Origin: Caulifigura coniformis
Lineage (GTDB): Bacteria; Planctomycetota; Planctomycetia; Planctomycetales; Planctomycetaceae
Reading direction: 5' to 3'
DNA: 64,000 bases
Assembly (NCBI RefSeq): GCF_007745175.1
Contig: NZ_CP036271.1
Coordinates: forward strand, 5,282,314-5,346,313
Under the pieces are notes generated by a model. The model saw only the letters and a list, made by a program, of their open reading frames with translations, ran no database searches and was not told where the DNA came from. Positions 9,510 through 19,176 of the stretch are shown piece after piece. A program made the translations under genes and the position numbers. Each line of letters begins with the position of its first letter. Within the stretch, counting starts at the first letter, position 1.

Positions 9510-9833
9510 TCAGATCTGCATCCGCATCACGTCCTGGTAGGACGAGATCAACTTGTCACGCACTTCCATCACCAACCGGAACATCAGGTCGGCCTGAGCG
9601 ACGTTCAGCACGATTTCGTGGACGTTCTCTGCTTCACCCGTCGCCATCCGCGTCACGTCCTGGTCCATCTTCCCCTGGCTCTGGGTCACTTCGCCCAGCA
9701 TCTGATTCATCATTTTCGAGAACGGCTGGTCCGTCTTTCCGAGGGATTCGATGCCGGCGAACTCGACCGAACCCGGTCGGCCGATGGGACCGATCCCGCT
9801 AGCGATTCCAGCGCTGATTCCCGAAAGCGCCAT
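9510..9833 (-). CDS. fliE: Flagellar hook-basal body complex protein FliE
   Basis: A 107-residue junction protein between the MS-ring and the rod. The C-terminal half shows the FliE signature: VHEIVLNVAQADLMFRLVMEVRDKLISSYQDVMRM. The ATG shares one base with the flgC stop (TGATG), so translation is probably coupled. Order flgB-flgC-fliE-fliF is the standard one. Confidence 0.95.
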   Translation of the reverse strand: MALSGISAGIASGIGPIGRPGSVEFAGIESLGKTDQPFSKMMNQMLGEVTQSQGKMDQDVTRMATGEAENVHEIVLNVAQADLMFRLVMEVRDKLISSYQDVMRMQI

Positions 9834-10273
9834 CAGCTCCCTTTCAACAGCGAGAGGGACTGTTCAGTCATGCTGCGGAAGATCTGCAGCGACTTGAGAT
9901 TGGCCTCGTAAGCCCTGGCTGCCGTCATCATGTCCACCATTTCGTGGGGGAGCTTGACGTTCGGATAGGTGACGTAGCCCTCGGCATCGGCGTCGGGATG
10001 CCCGGGCGAATGGAGCCGGGGCATTTCCGAGAGATCGTCCTCCACTCCCTCGATCACGACGCCCGTGAGGCCCTGATGGGAGGTGTTTCCGCCCATGGCC
10101 TGTTTCATGGCCGCCGAGAAGACGACCTGCTGGCGGCGGTAGGGCGTGCCGTCGGCCGTGCGCGTGGAATTGGCGTTGGCGATGTTGTTCGCCGCGACCT
10201 CCATGCGCATCCGTTCCGCGGCCAGTCCTGAACTGGCGATCTGCGTGACTCCGAAGAGTCCTCCGTGGCCCAT
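9833..10273 (-). CDS. flgC: Flagellar basal-body rod protein FlgC
   Basis: The 146-residue rod subunit has the N-terminal rod/hook motif SGLAAERMRMEVAANNIANAN and the C-terminal coiled-coil motif EMVDMMTAARAYEANLKSLQ that polymerise in the rod. Both are textbook features of the FlgB/C/F/G family, and the second is specific to FlgC. It lies 19 bases after flgB. Confidence 0.96.
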   Translation of the reverse strand: MGHGGLFGVTQIASSGLAAERMRMEVAANNIANANSTRTADGTPYRRQQVVFSAAMKQAMGGNTSHQGLTGVVIEGVEDDLSEMPRLHSPGHPDADAEGYVTYPNVKLPHEMVDMMTAARAYEANLKSLQIFRSMTEQSLSLLKGS

Positions 10274-10292
10274 GACCCGTCCTTCTCGCTGT

Positions 10293-10655
10293 TCAGCGGC
10301 TATCCATCGCCCGGCGCATCATGCCGAGGCGAGCTTCCAACAGTTTTGTGTACGTCTGAAACATCAAGGCCGTGCGCTGGAGCTCGCCGAGTTCCCGGTC
10401 GAGATCCACGGAATTTCCGTCCGCCCGTGTCGTGCCGTCATTGGACGTCACGACCTGAGCCTTGATTCCCGCCGCACGGGACACGTCTCCCGATCCGGAC
10501 AGGGCAGCCTGAAACTGGTCTTCGAATGTGGCTTCCAGCCGCTGGTAACCGGGCGTGTTGAGGTTCGCGAGGTTGTGGCTGACGACCTGCTGCCGCACGG
10601 CCGTCGCGTCCATTAACTGGGAGAGCAGGCCGGCCTGTGCGTCGAGTGGGGACAT
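10293..10655 (-). CDS. flgB: Flagellar basal-body rod protein FlgB
   Basis: The 120-residue proximal rod protein starts at the ATG at 10655 (MSPLDAQAGLLSQLMDAT). It carries RQQVVSHNLANLNTPGYQRLEATFEDQ near the N-terminus and a C-terminal helix RTALMFQTYTKLLEARLGMMRRAM, both typical of FlgB. The frame is open about 70 codons further upstream but that part has no family character and would be unusually long, so the shorter form is chosen. No clear Shine-Dalgarno is visible. It is the first gene of the flagellar transcript. Confidence 0.92.
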   Translation of the reverse strand: MSPLDAQAGLLSQLMDATAVRQQVVSHNLANLNTPGYQRLEATFEDQFQAALSGSGDVSRAAGIKAQVVTSNDGTTRADGNSVDLDRELGELQRTALMFQTYTKLLEARLGMMRRAMDSR

Positions 10656-10671
10656 ATCGGACTTATCGACA

Positions 10672-10696
10672 CAATCGGCAATGTTTCTGCCGTTTA
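10672..10696 (-). promoter_or_regulatory. Possible sigma-28-like flagellar promoter before flgB
   Basis: On the minus strand TAAACGGC (10696-10689) is followed after 9 bases by GCCGATTG (10679-10672), 16 bases before the flgB start. The enterobacterial FliA consensus is TAAAGTTT, 11 bases, GCCGATAA, so the elements resemble it but the spacing is 2 bases short and the leader would be very short. This is a weak match and may be chance. Confidence 0.2.
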
Positions 10697-10900
10697 CCCC
10701 GTTCAAACCGGCCAGAGTCGCCGACAGAGATGTGGCGAATTTGCAACTGGCGGCGAATTCTGCCGCTTCCCTCGAAAACTTGATCAATGTTTCAACAACG
10801 CCACATGGCCATATTGCAGGCGCCCCGGGACCAGGGGGCCTGTGATGGAGTCGTGGTGCGACCAGAATCATGATGAACCGGTCAGATTGAGGGCCATCCC

Positions 10901-11527
10901 ATGCCTGTTCAGGCGATTGCGACTTCTCCTGGAGTTGCGCCGAGTCGCGAACTGCAGCTCGGACGAATTCGAGTCCATCTCATCAGCGAAGTCGGCACGA
11001 TCAGCGGGGCCATCGAAGAGATGTCCCCTTCCGACGTCCGCATCTATGCCGAAGAGGCCCTGCCCGTTGGATCCCTCGTCACCGTGCGGCTGGCGCCGGA
11101 AGGCTGGGAATGCCAGTTCGACGCCAACGGCGTCGTCCATCGTGCGGAGCAGCTGGCTGACGGCACCGACCTGGGCGTGTTCCTGTCGGAACCGCTTTCG
11201 GAAGAGCTGATCAGCGCCTGCTGGCTTGAGATGCGACGTGAGCTGCGGTATGGCGTGGTCTGGGCCGCATGGGCGCGTCCCGAATCCCAGAAAAAGATCG
11301 TCGCCGCCACGATCCTCAACTACTCGTACTCGGGCGTCCAGCTGCGGCTCCCCTACCAGCCGCAGCCTGGCGAACAGATCACGCTGCTGACCGACGCGCC
11401 GATTGCCACCGCGACGGTTCGGTGGGCGGCCCCCTACGGGCCCAACCAGTATTTCTGCGGTTGCCAGATGGCGAAGAGCGATGGTCTCAAGTTGGCGCTC
11501 CGCGTCCAGCTGGCCACCAACAGCTGA
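10901..11527 (+). CDS. Tandem PilZ-type c-di-GMP-binding protein
   Basis: The 208-residue protein has two PilZ-like beta-barrel segments. The second (about residues 110-205) has both c-di-GMP-binding motifs: RxxxR at Arg112-Arg116 and (N/D)xSxxG at Asn140-Ser142-Gly145. The first (about 20-100) lacks these motifs. Divergent placement opposite flgB, with 245 bases between the starts, and a diguanylate cyclase gene directly downstream suggest a YcgR-like role in linking c-di-GMP to motility, though this is inference. No signal peptide or helix is seen, so it is cytoplasmic. Confidence 0.75.
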   Translation: MPVQAIATSPGVAPSRELQLGRIRVHLISEVGTISGAIEEMSPSDVRIYAEEALPVGSLVTVRLAPEGWECQFDANGVVHRAEQLADGTDLGVFLSEPLSEELISACWLEMRRELRYGVVWAAWARPESQKKIVAATILNYSYSGVQLRLPYQPQPGEQITLLTDAPIATATVRWAAPYGPNQYFCGCQMAKSDGLKLALRVQLATNS

Positions 11528-11628
11528 ATTGAATTGCTTGAAGAATGCCGGGCCCAGAAGCCGCAGGAGGCGACGGCTGAAAGTTGCTGTTCCAGTTTAT
11601 CCCCTCGCTTGAATGATGGATCGCTGAG

Positions 11629-13182
11629 ATGATCGTCGATTTTACGAAGCTGAACCGCCTCCCCTCTCTGCCTGTGGTGGCGATTCGCCTCCTCGAAAAG
11701 TTTACTGATCCCAACGTGGCGCTGCCCGAGATCGTCCGGATCGTTCAGACCGATCCGGCGATCACCGCCAAGCTGCTGCGTGCCGTGAATTCCGCGCAAT
11801 ACGGGGCGGGGCGTCCGGTTTCCGACCTGAACCGCGCGGTCAACCTGCTCGGCAAGAAGGCCGTCACCTCGCTGGTGCTCTGTTTCTCACTGTCGGAAGA
11901 GTCCATGTGTCGGGGAGCCTTCGCGTCCCTGTACAAGTCGGTCTGGTTGCAGTCGATCGTGCAGGCCTCGGCCGCTGAGCAGATCGCCCGCCGGCATTTC
12001 CGCGGAATGGAAGGCGAAGCGTTCACGATCGCCCTGCTGGCCGATATCGGGCGGCTGGCGATGCTCAAAACCGCTCCGCAGGAGTATGCGGCCGTCGTTG
12101 ATCGCTCTGCCCGTGAAGGGCTTTCCCTCGAACAGTGTGAAGAAGAGGCGTTTGGAATCGATCACCGCCGGTTGTCGCTGGCGCTCCTCAACCACTGGAA
12201 CCTCCCCAAACGTTTCAGCAACGCAATCTGCCGGCGGACGTCGGCTCCCGATCAGTTGGCGAGCCTGCCGGCCGATGAAGAACGCGCCATGACGTTCACC
12301 ACCGCCCTCGCGACGACGATCGCCGACTACTTCTGCATCTCGCCGCGCGGGCTGTCGTTCGCACTGATGGCCGACCTCGGCGCTGAACTGTTCGGCATGA
12401 CCCCAGACAACATTGATGCCCTGTTGAAGGAGACCGACCGGGCGGTGAAGTCGACTTCCGAACTGTTTGAAACCGATCCGTCGCAACTTGGATCGCCGAC
12501 CGATCTCATGGCCGAGGCGATGGAACAACTCTGCGCCATCGCGAGTTCCGTCCATGACGGGCAGACGGAGGCCTCGGTGCGCTCCCGGCTCCTCGATGAG
12601 AATGGCCAGCTGAAGCAGCGGATCCAGGATCTCGTCCAGCGCAGCTGCCTCGATGCTCTGACCGGCGTGTTCAATCGCGGATCGTTCGACGAGCAGTTCA
12701 CGCTCGCCACGGCTGACGCGATGATCAAGCACGATGAACTGGGGTTGTTGTTCCTCGATGCCGACCACTTCAAGAAAATCAACGACGAATATGGACATCC
12801 TGCGGGCGATGCCGTGCTCAAGCGGCTTGCAACCGTCCTGACGTCGGCCGTTCGTGAAGGCGACATCGTCGCCCGCTACGGGGGGGAAGAGTTCGTCGTT
12901 CTTCTCAACAAGCCGAGCCTGGCAGGACTGGAATCGCTGGCGGAGAGAATTCGTGCGGCGGTTGAGGCCGAACGGATTCCCGTTGACGGCGGGGGCGTGA
13001 TCCGCGTGACGATCAGCATCGGCGGGGCCCTCTTCGTCGCGCCGCATTCCGACGACACACCGGGCAACCTGCTGGTTGCCGCGGATTCCGCGCTCTATGA
13101 GGCCAAGGACTCCGGGCGGAACCGGGTGCTCATTCGCCACGTCCACCAGTGTGGATCGGAGATGACGGCTTCGGATCGCTGA
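11629..13182 (+). CDS. HDOD-GGDEF diguanylate cyclase
   Basis: The 517-residue protein has an N-terminal HDOD domain (about residues 8-210; LPSLPVVAIRLLEKFTDPN, DPAITAKLLRAVNSA), a linker helix with coiled-coil character (about 295-338) and a GGDEF domain (about 340-505). The active site is GGEEF at 418-422 and is expected to be functional, making c-di-GMP from two GTP. An RxxD inhibitory site (Arg409-Asp412) stands five residues before it, the canonical spacing for product inhibition. It follows the PilZ gene by about 100 bases on the same strand and converges with apt. Confidence 0.92.
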   Translation: MIVDFTKLNRLPSLPVVAIRLLEKFTDPNVALPEIVRIVQTDPAITAKLLRAVNSAQYGAGRPVSDLNRAVNLLGKKAVTSLVLCFSLSEESMCRGAFASLYKSVWLQSIVQASAAEQIARRHFRGMEGEAFTIALLADIGRLAMLKTAPQEYAAVVDRSAREGLSLEQCEEEAFGIDHRRLSLALLNHWNLPKRFSNAICRRTSAPDQLASLPADEERAMTFTTALATTIADYFCISPRGLSFALMADLGAELFGMTPDNIDALLKETDRAVKSTSELFETDPSQLGSPTDLMAEAMEQLCAIASSVHDGQTEASVRSRLLDENGQLKQRIQDLVQRSCLDALTGVFNRGSFDEQFTLATADAMIKHDELGLLFLDADHFKKINDEYGHPAGDAVLKRLATVLTSAVREGDIVARYGGEEFVVLLNKPSLAGLESLAERIRAAVEAERIPVDGGGVIRVTISIGGALFVAPHSDDTPGNLLVAADSALYEAKDSGRNRVLIRHVHQCGSEMTASDR

Positions 13183-13204
13183 TTCCCGCTGCCCGCGCCA
13201 CGGC

Positions 13205-13738
13205 TCAGTTTTCGTCGTGGTACTGCATCAGGCTGAACACGTCATACCCTTCCAGTTTTTTCCGGCCGGGAAGGAACGTCAGCTCGACGATGAAGGCACA
13301 GCCCACGACGTGAGCCCCGGCGAGTTCCGCCAGTTTCGCACAGGCCTGCATCGTTCCGCCGGTCGCGAGGAGGTCGTCGACGAGCAGCACGCGGTCGCCG
13401 GTTTTGACGGCGTCGACATGCATTTCCAGCGAATCGCTGCCGTACTCCAGGTCGTACTGGAACGCCCTGCGGTCGAACGGCAGCTTGCCCGGTTTGCGAA
13501 CCGGAATGAACGCCGCGTCGAGCTCGATCGCGAGCGGAGCGGCGAAGATGAAGCCGCGGGCTTCGGCGGCAGCGACGGCCGTCACTCCCGCATCTCGATA
13601 GCGGTCCGCCAGCAGCCGGATCGACTCCCGGAACGCAGCGGGCGCCGCCAGGAGCGGCGTGATGTCGCGGAACATGATTCCCGGCTTGGGAAAGTCCTTG
13701 ATGCTGCGGATATGGGCCTTGAGATCAATTGCGGACAT
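13205..13738 (-). CDS. apt: Adenine phosphoribosyltransferase
   Basis: Purine salvage enzyme converting adenine and PRPP to AMP. The 177-residue form from the ATG at 13738 ([20 protein letters not shown]) has the usual APT length; the frame runs further upstream but into the end of the kinase gene. It shows the [11 protein letters not shown] segment, the [16 protein letters not shown] motif and the PRPP-binding loop [14 protein letters not shown]. It follows the kinase stop by 19 bases and is probably co-transcribed with it. Confidence 0.95.
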   Translation of the reverse strand: MSAIDLKAHIRSIKDFPKPGIMFRDITPLLAAPAAFRESIRLLADRYRDAGVTAVAAAEARGFIFAAPLAIELDAAFIPVRKPGKLPFDRRAFQYDLEYGSDSLEMHVDAVKTGDRVLLVDDLLATGGTMQACAKLAELAGAHVVGCAFIVELTFLPGRKKLEGYDVFSLMQYHDEN

Positions 13739-13757
13739 GCTGGGAACGGCAGTGGGG

Positions 13758-15524
13758 TTACAGTTCAGGACGTGAATCGGGCGCGGCAGAAGTCTCTTTA
13801 GCGGACGGCGTCTGTTCGTCGCCAGTCGAAAGGGCGGCCCGTGCTTCCGCCACCGCACTGGCCGCGGACTGATCGTCGCCATAGAGCTCGACGATGCTTT
13901 GCCAGATGGTCCGTGCCTGGGGCTTCAGTTCCTGGGCGTCATAAGCCCGGGCCCGCTCGACGGCCAGCCTCAGCAGGGCCCGCCCATGCTCCTCGATTTC
14001 CTTTTCCGCCGGGCCGATCGTTGCCAGGAGCTCGTCGATCACCGGCAGGAGCGACGTGCTTTGTGGCGTTCCGATGGCCATCGTCTTGAGGGCGTTCAAC
14101 GTCGTGCGAGCTTCCGACAGGTCTCCCCGTCGTCGCTGGTCCCAGGCGCGTCGCAGGAATCGCTCGATGTCCGATTTCGGCGGGGCGTCGGCGCGCAGGC
14201 TGCGAACGCTCAGGAACTCCTTTCGAAGATCATAGATCGCCAGCTGATCGAGGTAGGGCGCCACCTGAGGCTCCCAGGTCTCCCGATCGAGCGCCAGAAG
14301 CGGCTCGAACGCCTCTCGCCGAGCTTCCTCCCAGGCCGGCCCCGCGGGCCTCTGCATCAGTTCCTCTCCGCGAGCGAACAGTTGTTCCGGCGATTTCTGA
14401 CGCGACTGGAGCCACCACAGGCCGACGGCGACGAGCAGCACGAGCACGCCTGCGAGCAGCCAGGTGTTGTCGAGCAGACGCTCGACCGGCGTCATGTTCG
14501 TTTTACGATCGAGATGACCTTTGATCAGGTCCCGCATCAGCGTGCCGCCGACCGGAGCGTCGCTGTTGAGAACAGCGTCCCCCTGGGTCACATCATCCCC
14601 GGCCGCCCCGTCGAAGTCGAACGTTCTCCCGCCGGAGGTGGTCTGTCCCGAACCGGAGCCAGTTCCCTGGGCGAGGTCGAGCTTCTTCGGAATTTCCTGC
14701 AGACGGAGCTGCAGCACGTAGGCGTCCGGGTACCTGTCCTCGGGCTTCTTCTGGAGACAGTTGCAGACAATCTCATCGAGCCAGTGCGGGATCTCTGGAA
14801 CGATTCTCCGCGGACTGTCGAACTGCCCGTACTTGTGTTTCTGCGCGATGTCGAGGGCGGTCTTCCCGGTGAACGGAGGACGGCCGGTGAGCATCACGTA
14901 CATCACAGCGCCCAGCGCGTAGATGTCGCTCTGCTTCGTCGCACGTTTCCCCTGCGCCTGTTCCGGCGACATGTACTCGACGGTTCCAATGACGCCGCCC
15001 GTCGCCGTCAGCTTGCCGCTTGCGAAGACCTGAGCGACGCCGAAGTCCGTCAGCTTGACGACGCCGTCCTTGCCCAGCAGCAGGTTGGACGGTTTCAGGT
15101 CGCGGTGAATCACTCCCGCATTGTGGGCGGCTTTCAGCGCTTTGCAGATCTGGATCGCGATGTCGATCACTTCGCGCCACGGGAGCCGCTTCTCGCGCAC
15201 CAGCCGCTCGGTGAGAGTTTCGCCGTCGACAAACTCCATCGCGTAATACCACGTGCCGGCGTCTTCGCCCGCGTCGCGGAGTTCAACGATGTTGGGGCCA
15301 TGCACGGTCCGCATCGCGTCGATTTCGCGGGTGAAGCGCGCCACGAATCCCGGTTCGCGGGCCATCGAGGCCGGGAGGACCTTGACGGCTGATTCTTTGG
15401 ATCCGTTTCGCTCGTCGAGTCCGAGATACACGGTTCCCATTCCGCCCGCGCCCAGTTCGCGGACAAGCCTGTAGGGACCGATGCGTTCAAGCTGCATAGC
15501 GCGGTGAGCCGGAGACGTGTGCAC
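13758..15524 (-). CDS. Transmembrane serine/threonine protein kinase (Pkn type)
   Basis: The kinase domain spans about residues 16-275: Gly-rich loop GAGGMGTVY, catalytic Lys48 in [14 protein letters not shown] with Asp142, DFG at 160-162 and an activation segment ending in [10 protein letters not shown]. All catalytic residues are present. A Gly/Ser/Thr-rich juxtamembrane linker follows, then one membrane helix (about 354-372), then an extracytoplasmic domain of about 210 residues that is mostly helical and may be repeat-like. The start is uncertain: GTG at 15524 or ATG at 15497 ([11 protein letters not shown]); neither has a strong ribosome site. Such kinases are common in Planctomycetes. 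Confidence 0.93.
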   Translation of the reverse strand: MHTSPAHRAMQLERIGPYRLVRELGAGGMGTVYLGLDERNGSKESAVKVLPASMAREPGFVARFTREIDAMRTVHGPNIVELRDAGEDAGTWYYAMEFVDGETLTERLVREKRLPWREVIDIAIQICKALKAAHNAGVIHRDLKPSNLLLGKDGVVKLTDFGVAQVFASGKLTATGGVIGTVEYMSPEQAQGKRATKQSDIYALGAVMYVMLTGRPPFTGKTALDIAQKHKYGQFDSPRRIVPEIPHWLDEIVCNCLQKKPEDRYPDAYVLQLRLQEIPKKLDLAQGTGSGSGQTTSGGRTFDFDGAAGDDVTQGDAVLNSDAPVGGTLMRDLIKGHLDRKTNMTPVERLLDNTWLLAGVLVLLVAVGLWWLQSRQKSPEQLFARGEELMQRPAGPAWEEARREAFEPLLALDRETWEPQVAPYLDQLAIYDLRKEFLSVRSLRADAPPKSDIERFLRRAWDQRRRGDLSEARTTLNALKTMAIGTPQSTSLLPVIDELLATIGPAEKEIEEHGRALLRLAVERARAYDAQELKPQARTIWQSIVELYGDDQSAASAVAEARAALSTGDEQTPSAKETSAAPDSRPEL

Positions 15525-15584
15525 CGTCGACGTTGAGTTGACGGGGAGGATCTGGTGGCAGTCAGGTCGGCGCGATCGGGATCG

Positions 15585-16748
15585 CTACCGATAGCTGTTC
15601 ATGATCTGCACATCAGGCACGTCTGACCAGTCCGAGAGCTTCACCTCGACATCCATTGGCTCGACGTTCGACGATTTCTGCACCGAAAGAATCACCGTCT
15701 CACCCGGTTTGCAGTCCCGGAGGCGGTGCACCAACGATTTCGAGGTGCCGTCGTCGAACGTGAGGATCGGATCGCCATTGACCGCCTTGATGACGAAATT
15801 GGTCCGCAGGCCGGCCCGGTCCGCCGCGAGCCCTTCCGTCACGCTCGCGATCTCGCATCCGCCGTTCTCCGAGAACTGGTATCCCGAGGACCGGACTCCC
15901 AGCGTCGCGGCGCTGCGCTCGATCGGGGCGAGCCCCGGAATTGCGGCCTTGAGCGCCAACGTGTCTTCGAGGCGAATACCGCATCCGTCGACAAGGTAGA
16001 GCTGCAGGCCGCCGGTAATCCGCAGGCGGGTGAGGTATTCGAGCCCTTCTTTTCCCCCCGTCCAGTTCCGCAGGATGTAGACATGCTCGACCTTCAGCAG
16101 CGCGGGAGGCGATGAGTCGCCGGCGATGGCGTCGGTATCGGCTCCTTCTGCCAGCTGCCCCAGGGCATCGTGCATCGGATCGTGAAGGTCGGAGAAAACG
16201 ACCTTTGCTCCCAGACGCCGCAGGGTGGCGATGGCCCGGTTCTCGGCCAGGACGGCGTGGCGCGCCAGGGCCGCCTCGGCGATGGGAGCGGCCGGCGAGT
16301 CTCCCTCGGCCAGCCGTGACAGCGACTTCTCAGCCGCGCGGGTGACTTCGGTCTCTCCGAAGTCGCCCCCCCGCCGGATCGTGAGCATCACATCGAGTGA
16401 TGACAGCAGTGCCGGGCGGGCCGAAGTCTCCTCCGGTCCCGGCGCCGACTGGCCGACGTACAGCCGTTCGAGCAGGGAGACGATGCGGGCCGCGTGTTCC
16501 GAGTCCTTGGTCGCCGCCTCTTCCAGAACCTGGGTCTGGACGGGGTCGAGTCGTGAAAGTTCGCGTTCGGCGGCGGTACGGACTTCGAACCGCGGGTCCG
16601 TCATTCGTCGAAGAAGGGCGTTGATCGACGACGATTGGGCATCTTCTGCGGCGGAGGCGGTGGAAGTCGACAGGCCGAGCCCGACCGCGGCGATCAGCAA
16701 TGCGTCGCGGACACTGTGAACCCAAACTCGACCAGGGTGCGTGTCCAT
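15585..16748 (-). CDS. Secreted protein with HEAT-like N-terminus and C-terminal PDZ domain
   Basis: The 387-residue product has a likely signal peptide (residues 1-33, ending TASA). The N-terminal part contains helical, HEAT-like segments (LLRRMTDPRFEVRTAAERELSRL) and the region 240-300 contains beta strands. The C-terminal part (about 285-380) looks like a PDZ domain: CEIASVTEGLAADRAGLRTN, FVIKAVNGDPI, LRDCKPGETVILSV. Proteins of this type are typically periplasmic or surface adaptors; no specific function can be assigned. It lies upstream of the kinase, 60 bases from its GTG, on the same strand and may be co-transcribed. Confidence 0.7.
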   Translation of the reverse strand: MDTHPGRVWVHSVRDALLIAAVGLGLSTSTASAAEDAQSSSINALLRRMTDPRFEVRTAAERELSRLDPVQTQVLEEAATKDSEHAARIVSLLERLYVGQSAPGPEETSARPALLSSLDVMLTIRRGGDFGETEVTRAAEKSLSRLAEGDSPAAPIAEAALARHAVLAENRAIATLRRLGAKVVFSDLHDPMHDALGQLAEGADTDAIAGDSSPPALLKVEHVYILRNWTGGKEGLEYLTRLRITGGLQLYLVDGCGIRLEDTLALKAAIPGLAPIERSAATLGVRSSGYQFSENGGCEIASVTEGLAADRAGLRTNFVIKAVNGDPILTFDDGTSKSLVHRLRDCKPGETVILSVQKSSNVEPMDVEVKLSDWSDVPDVQIMNSYR

Positions 16749-17108
16749 AGACCCCTATTGTTGCGGCAATGGACGGATTCCCGCCAGAGGTGTTTGCGTG
16801 TCTGGCCCCCGCAATGGGTGGGGGGCCCTGTCAGTTCCGATCAAACCCGCTGGGCGTTGCGCGTCGACAGAAGCAGTGACAGAGAGGTCAATTCGCCGCC
16901 GGCAATCGGCCTGGGATCGGAGGAAACCGGCGCTGCGGGACCGGCAGTCTTCGCCGTTCTCGCGGTCGTCGGTGTCGATTCCCCACTCGTCCGAGGACAG
17001 TGAACGGAACGCTGTGCCGGATTCGGCGCGTCGCAAGTCGTTTCTGGGAATGTTGTTGTGGAAGGCGGCCTGTGCCCTGGCCCCGTGCGCAGCCCGGTGG
17101 CGCCCGTC
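16749..17108. other. Non-coding interval between divergent genes
   Basis: The interval from the start of the PDZ gene to the FlgI-like lipoprotein gene is 475 bases. Open frames on both strands here have Arg/Ser/Pro-rich translations without family character and are taken as spurious. Apart from the promoter candidate described separately just before the lipoprotein gene, I see no RNA gene or repeat. Confidence 0.5.
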
Positions 17109-17138
17109 TTGACCCCTGTTTTTTATCGGTCCTATATG
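17109..17138 (+). promoter_or_regulatory. Candidate sigma-70-type promoter for the FlgI-like lipoprotein and smc
   Basis: TTGACC at 17109-17114 and TATATG at 17133-17138 are separated by 18 bases. The -35 matches the consensus at five of six positions and the -10 at four of six. The start codon follows about 85 bases later. No experimental support. Confidence 0.4.
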
Positions 17139-17223
17139 GCGTTCCCTCCTGTTCATTTTCCGCCTTGCCGCGATCCCGTCTGTTGCTTGCCGCTCGGTCA
17201 GCCACAGGCTTCGGAGCCTTCTG

Positions 17224-19122
17224 ATGGACTCCCGACCATTCCGCCTCATGCTCATCCTGGCAACAGCCACTCTGGCTGGCTGTCAGGATCTCATGTCCAG
17301 AATGAATGAAGATCCCAAGGAAGCCGCGATCAAGAAGGGGAGTGAGAACGCCACTGCTGCCCTGCTGGGCAAAGAAGGGCATTCCCGGCTGCTCGGCGAC
17401 TACATCAAAGTGTCGGGCTACAACTGGGTCGTCCTCGAAGGCGTCGCGCTCGTCGTCAATCTGGACGGAACCGGAGAAGATCCCCCGGCCTCGCCTCTTC
17501 GAGCCTTGCTGCTGGAAGACATGCGGCGTCGCAAAGTCGAAGATCCGCAGACGCTTCTGCGGTCGACTGACACGTCCATGGTCATCGTGCGGGCGTATCT
17601 GCCGCCGCTGATCAAGAAGGGGGAAAGTTTCGACGTCGAGATTTCGCTGCCCGACGGCTCGAAGACAACCTCCCTCGCCGGCGGCTTCGTGATGCCCTGC
17701 GACCTGAAAGAGCACGCCTACGTGCAGGGTGGCGGTACGCGGGAGGGCAAGCTGATGGCGAAAGCCACCGGGCCGATCCTTCTGGCCACGGGGGAAGGAG
17801 AATCGGAGTCGCAGACGCCGAATCTGCGTCGGGGGACGATTCCCGGCGGGGCCACGTATGTCCTGGAAGGAATGCGGAAGCTGACCGCCATCGTCCGGAA
17901 CGACTATCGCAGCGCAAAACTGACTCACCGGATCGCCGGCCGCGTCGGAGAGCGGTTCCACGACTACGACGAACACGGGCTGCAGAAGCCGCTGGCTGTC
18001 GCGCTGACCGACCTCAAGATCGAACTGACAGTCCCCGAGAAGTACCGCGACAACTACCCGCGGTTCCAGCAGGTCATCCGCAACATTGCGCTGAAGGAAT
18101 CGTCCGTCGAGAAACACATGCGGGTGCGGGGCCTCAGGGACAGCCTGATGATCCCTGATCAGACCGAGCAGGCGGCCCTGGAACTGGAAGCGCTCGGAGC
18201 GGACGCGCTGCCCGTCCTGAAGGAAGCTCTGAAGGCGAGCGACCTGGAATGCCGTTTTCGCGCCGGGGAAGCCCTCGCGTATCTCGGCGATCCCGCCGGT
18301 GTGGACGCACTTCGGGAAGCGGCCGAGAAGGAGCCTGCGTTTCGGGTCTTCGCGCTCGTGGCGCTGGCGTCGATGGACGACGGATCGGCGTTCCAGGCCC
18401 TCTACAGCCTGATGGACCATGACAGCCTCGAAACCCGCTACGGTGCGTTTCGTGCCCTCAGTGAAGCGAATCCCAACGATCCCAACGTTCAGGGCGAAAA
18501 GATGCCGGGTGGTTATTCACTCCACGTCCTGCGAACGTCGGGCAAGCCGATGGTGCATGTCACCCAGCGAAAGAAGGCCGAGATCACGATTTTCGGAGCA
18601 AGCCAGCAGTTCACGACGCCCATGATGGCCCGGGCCGGGCAGAAGATCATGGTGATTGGCGATGCCGGCAGCAGCAACATTCGGGTGGTGCGCATCGCCG
18701 CGAACGAGCCGCGGCAGGTTCGCGAAGTGAGCCCGCGGGTGGCCGACGTCATCAAGGCATGTGCCGAACTGGATGCTGGCTATCCGGATATCGTCCAGCT
18801 CCTTGTTTCGGCGAAGCACAACGCCAATCTTCCGGGACACATCGGCATCGATGAAATGCCGCGGGCCGGCCGGGTCTACACCCGCCACCTGCCGGAGAAC
18901 CAGGGCGCGTCCGAGACCACGGTCGGTTCAGAGAACCAGATGCCAAACCTGTTCGAAACCGGAATCAAGCCCGCGGGAGCCCTGCCCGTGGAAGACTCCG
19001 AGCCGGAAACCGAACTGGAAGCCGCGGGCAGCGAAGCGAAGCCGGCCACGCCGTTCATGGCTGACCTCGACGCGAAGTCCGGGAAAACCTCCAAAACCTC
19101 GAAAGACACTTCCAAGAAGTGA
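17224..19122 (+). CDS. Lipoprotein with FlgI (P-ring)-like domain and HEAT repeats
   Basis: The 632-residue product starts with a lipoprotein signal (LATATLAGC, Cys20). Residues about 45-285 resemble the flagellar P-ring protein FlgI: VLEGVALVVNLDGTGEDPP, TSMVIVRAYLPPLIKKGESFDVEISLPDG, SLAGGFVMPCDL. Residues about 315-400 contain alpha-helical HEAT-type repeats (LPVLKEALKASDLECRFRAGEAL, AFRVFALVALASMDDGSAF). A beta-rich domain and an acidic, Lys-rich tail follow. True FlgI is neither lipidated nor fused to HEAT repeats, so a non-flagellar envelope role is likely. It is 54 bases upstream of smc on the same strand. Confidence 0.7.
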   Translation: MDSRPFRLMLILATATLAGCQDLMSRMNEDPKEAAIKKGSENATAALLGKEGHSRLLGDYIKVSGYNWVVLEGVALVVNLDGTGEDPPASPLRALLLEDMRRRKVEDPQTLLRSTDTSMVIVRAYLPPLIKKGESFDVEISLPDGSKTTSLAGGFVMPCDLKEHAYVQGGGTREGKLMAKATGPILLATGEGESESQTPNLRRGTIPGGATYVLEGMRKLTAIVRNDYRSAKLTHRIAGRVGERFHDYDEHGLQKPLAVALTDLKIELTVPEKYRDNYPRFQQVIRNIALKESSVEKHMRVRGLRDSLMIPDQTEQAALELEALGADALPVLKEALKASDLECRFRAGEALAYLGDPAGVDALREAAEKEPAFRVFALVALASMDDGSAFQALYSLMDHDSLETRYGAFRALSEANPNDPNVQGEKMPGGYSLHVLRTSGKPMVHVTQRKKAEITIFGASQQFTTPMMARAGQKIMVIGDAGSSNIRVVRIAANEPRQVREVSPRVADVIKACAELDAGYPDIVQLLVSAKHNANLPGHIGIDEMPRAGRVYTRHLPENQGASETTVGSENQMPNLFETGIKPAGALPVEDSEPETELEAAGSEAKPATPFMADLDAKSGKTSKTSKDTSKK

Positions 19123-19176
19123 TGCAGCGGGCCGCTGCCGATGTGTTCAAGCCGCCCGCCTGGATGACGATCGTCG

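Noticed and set aside
11887-13146. A minus-strand frame of about 420 codons opposite the HDOD-GGDEF gene
   Set aside because: The plus strand carries intact HDOD and GGEEF motifs; the minus frame has none.
16888-18420. A long minus-strand frame (about 510 codons) opposite the FlgI-like gene
   Set aside because: The translation is Arg/Gly/His-rich with no family signal; it mirrors the plus-strand coding frame in GC-rich DNA.
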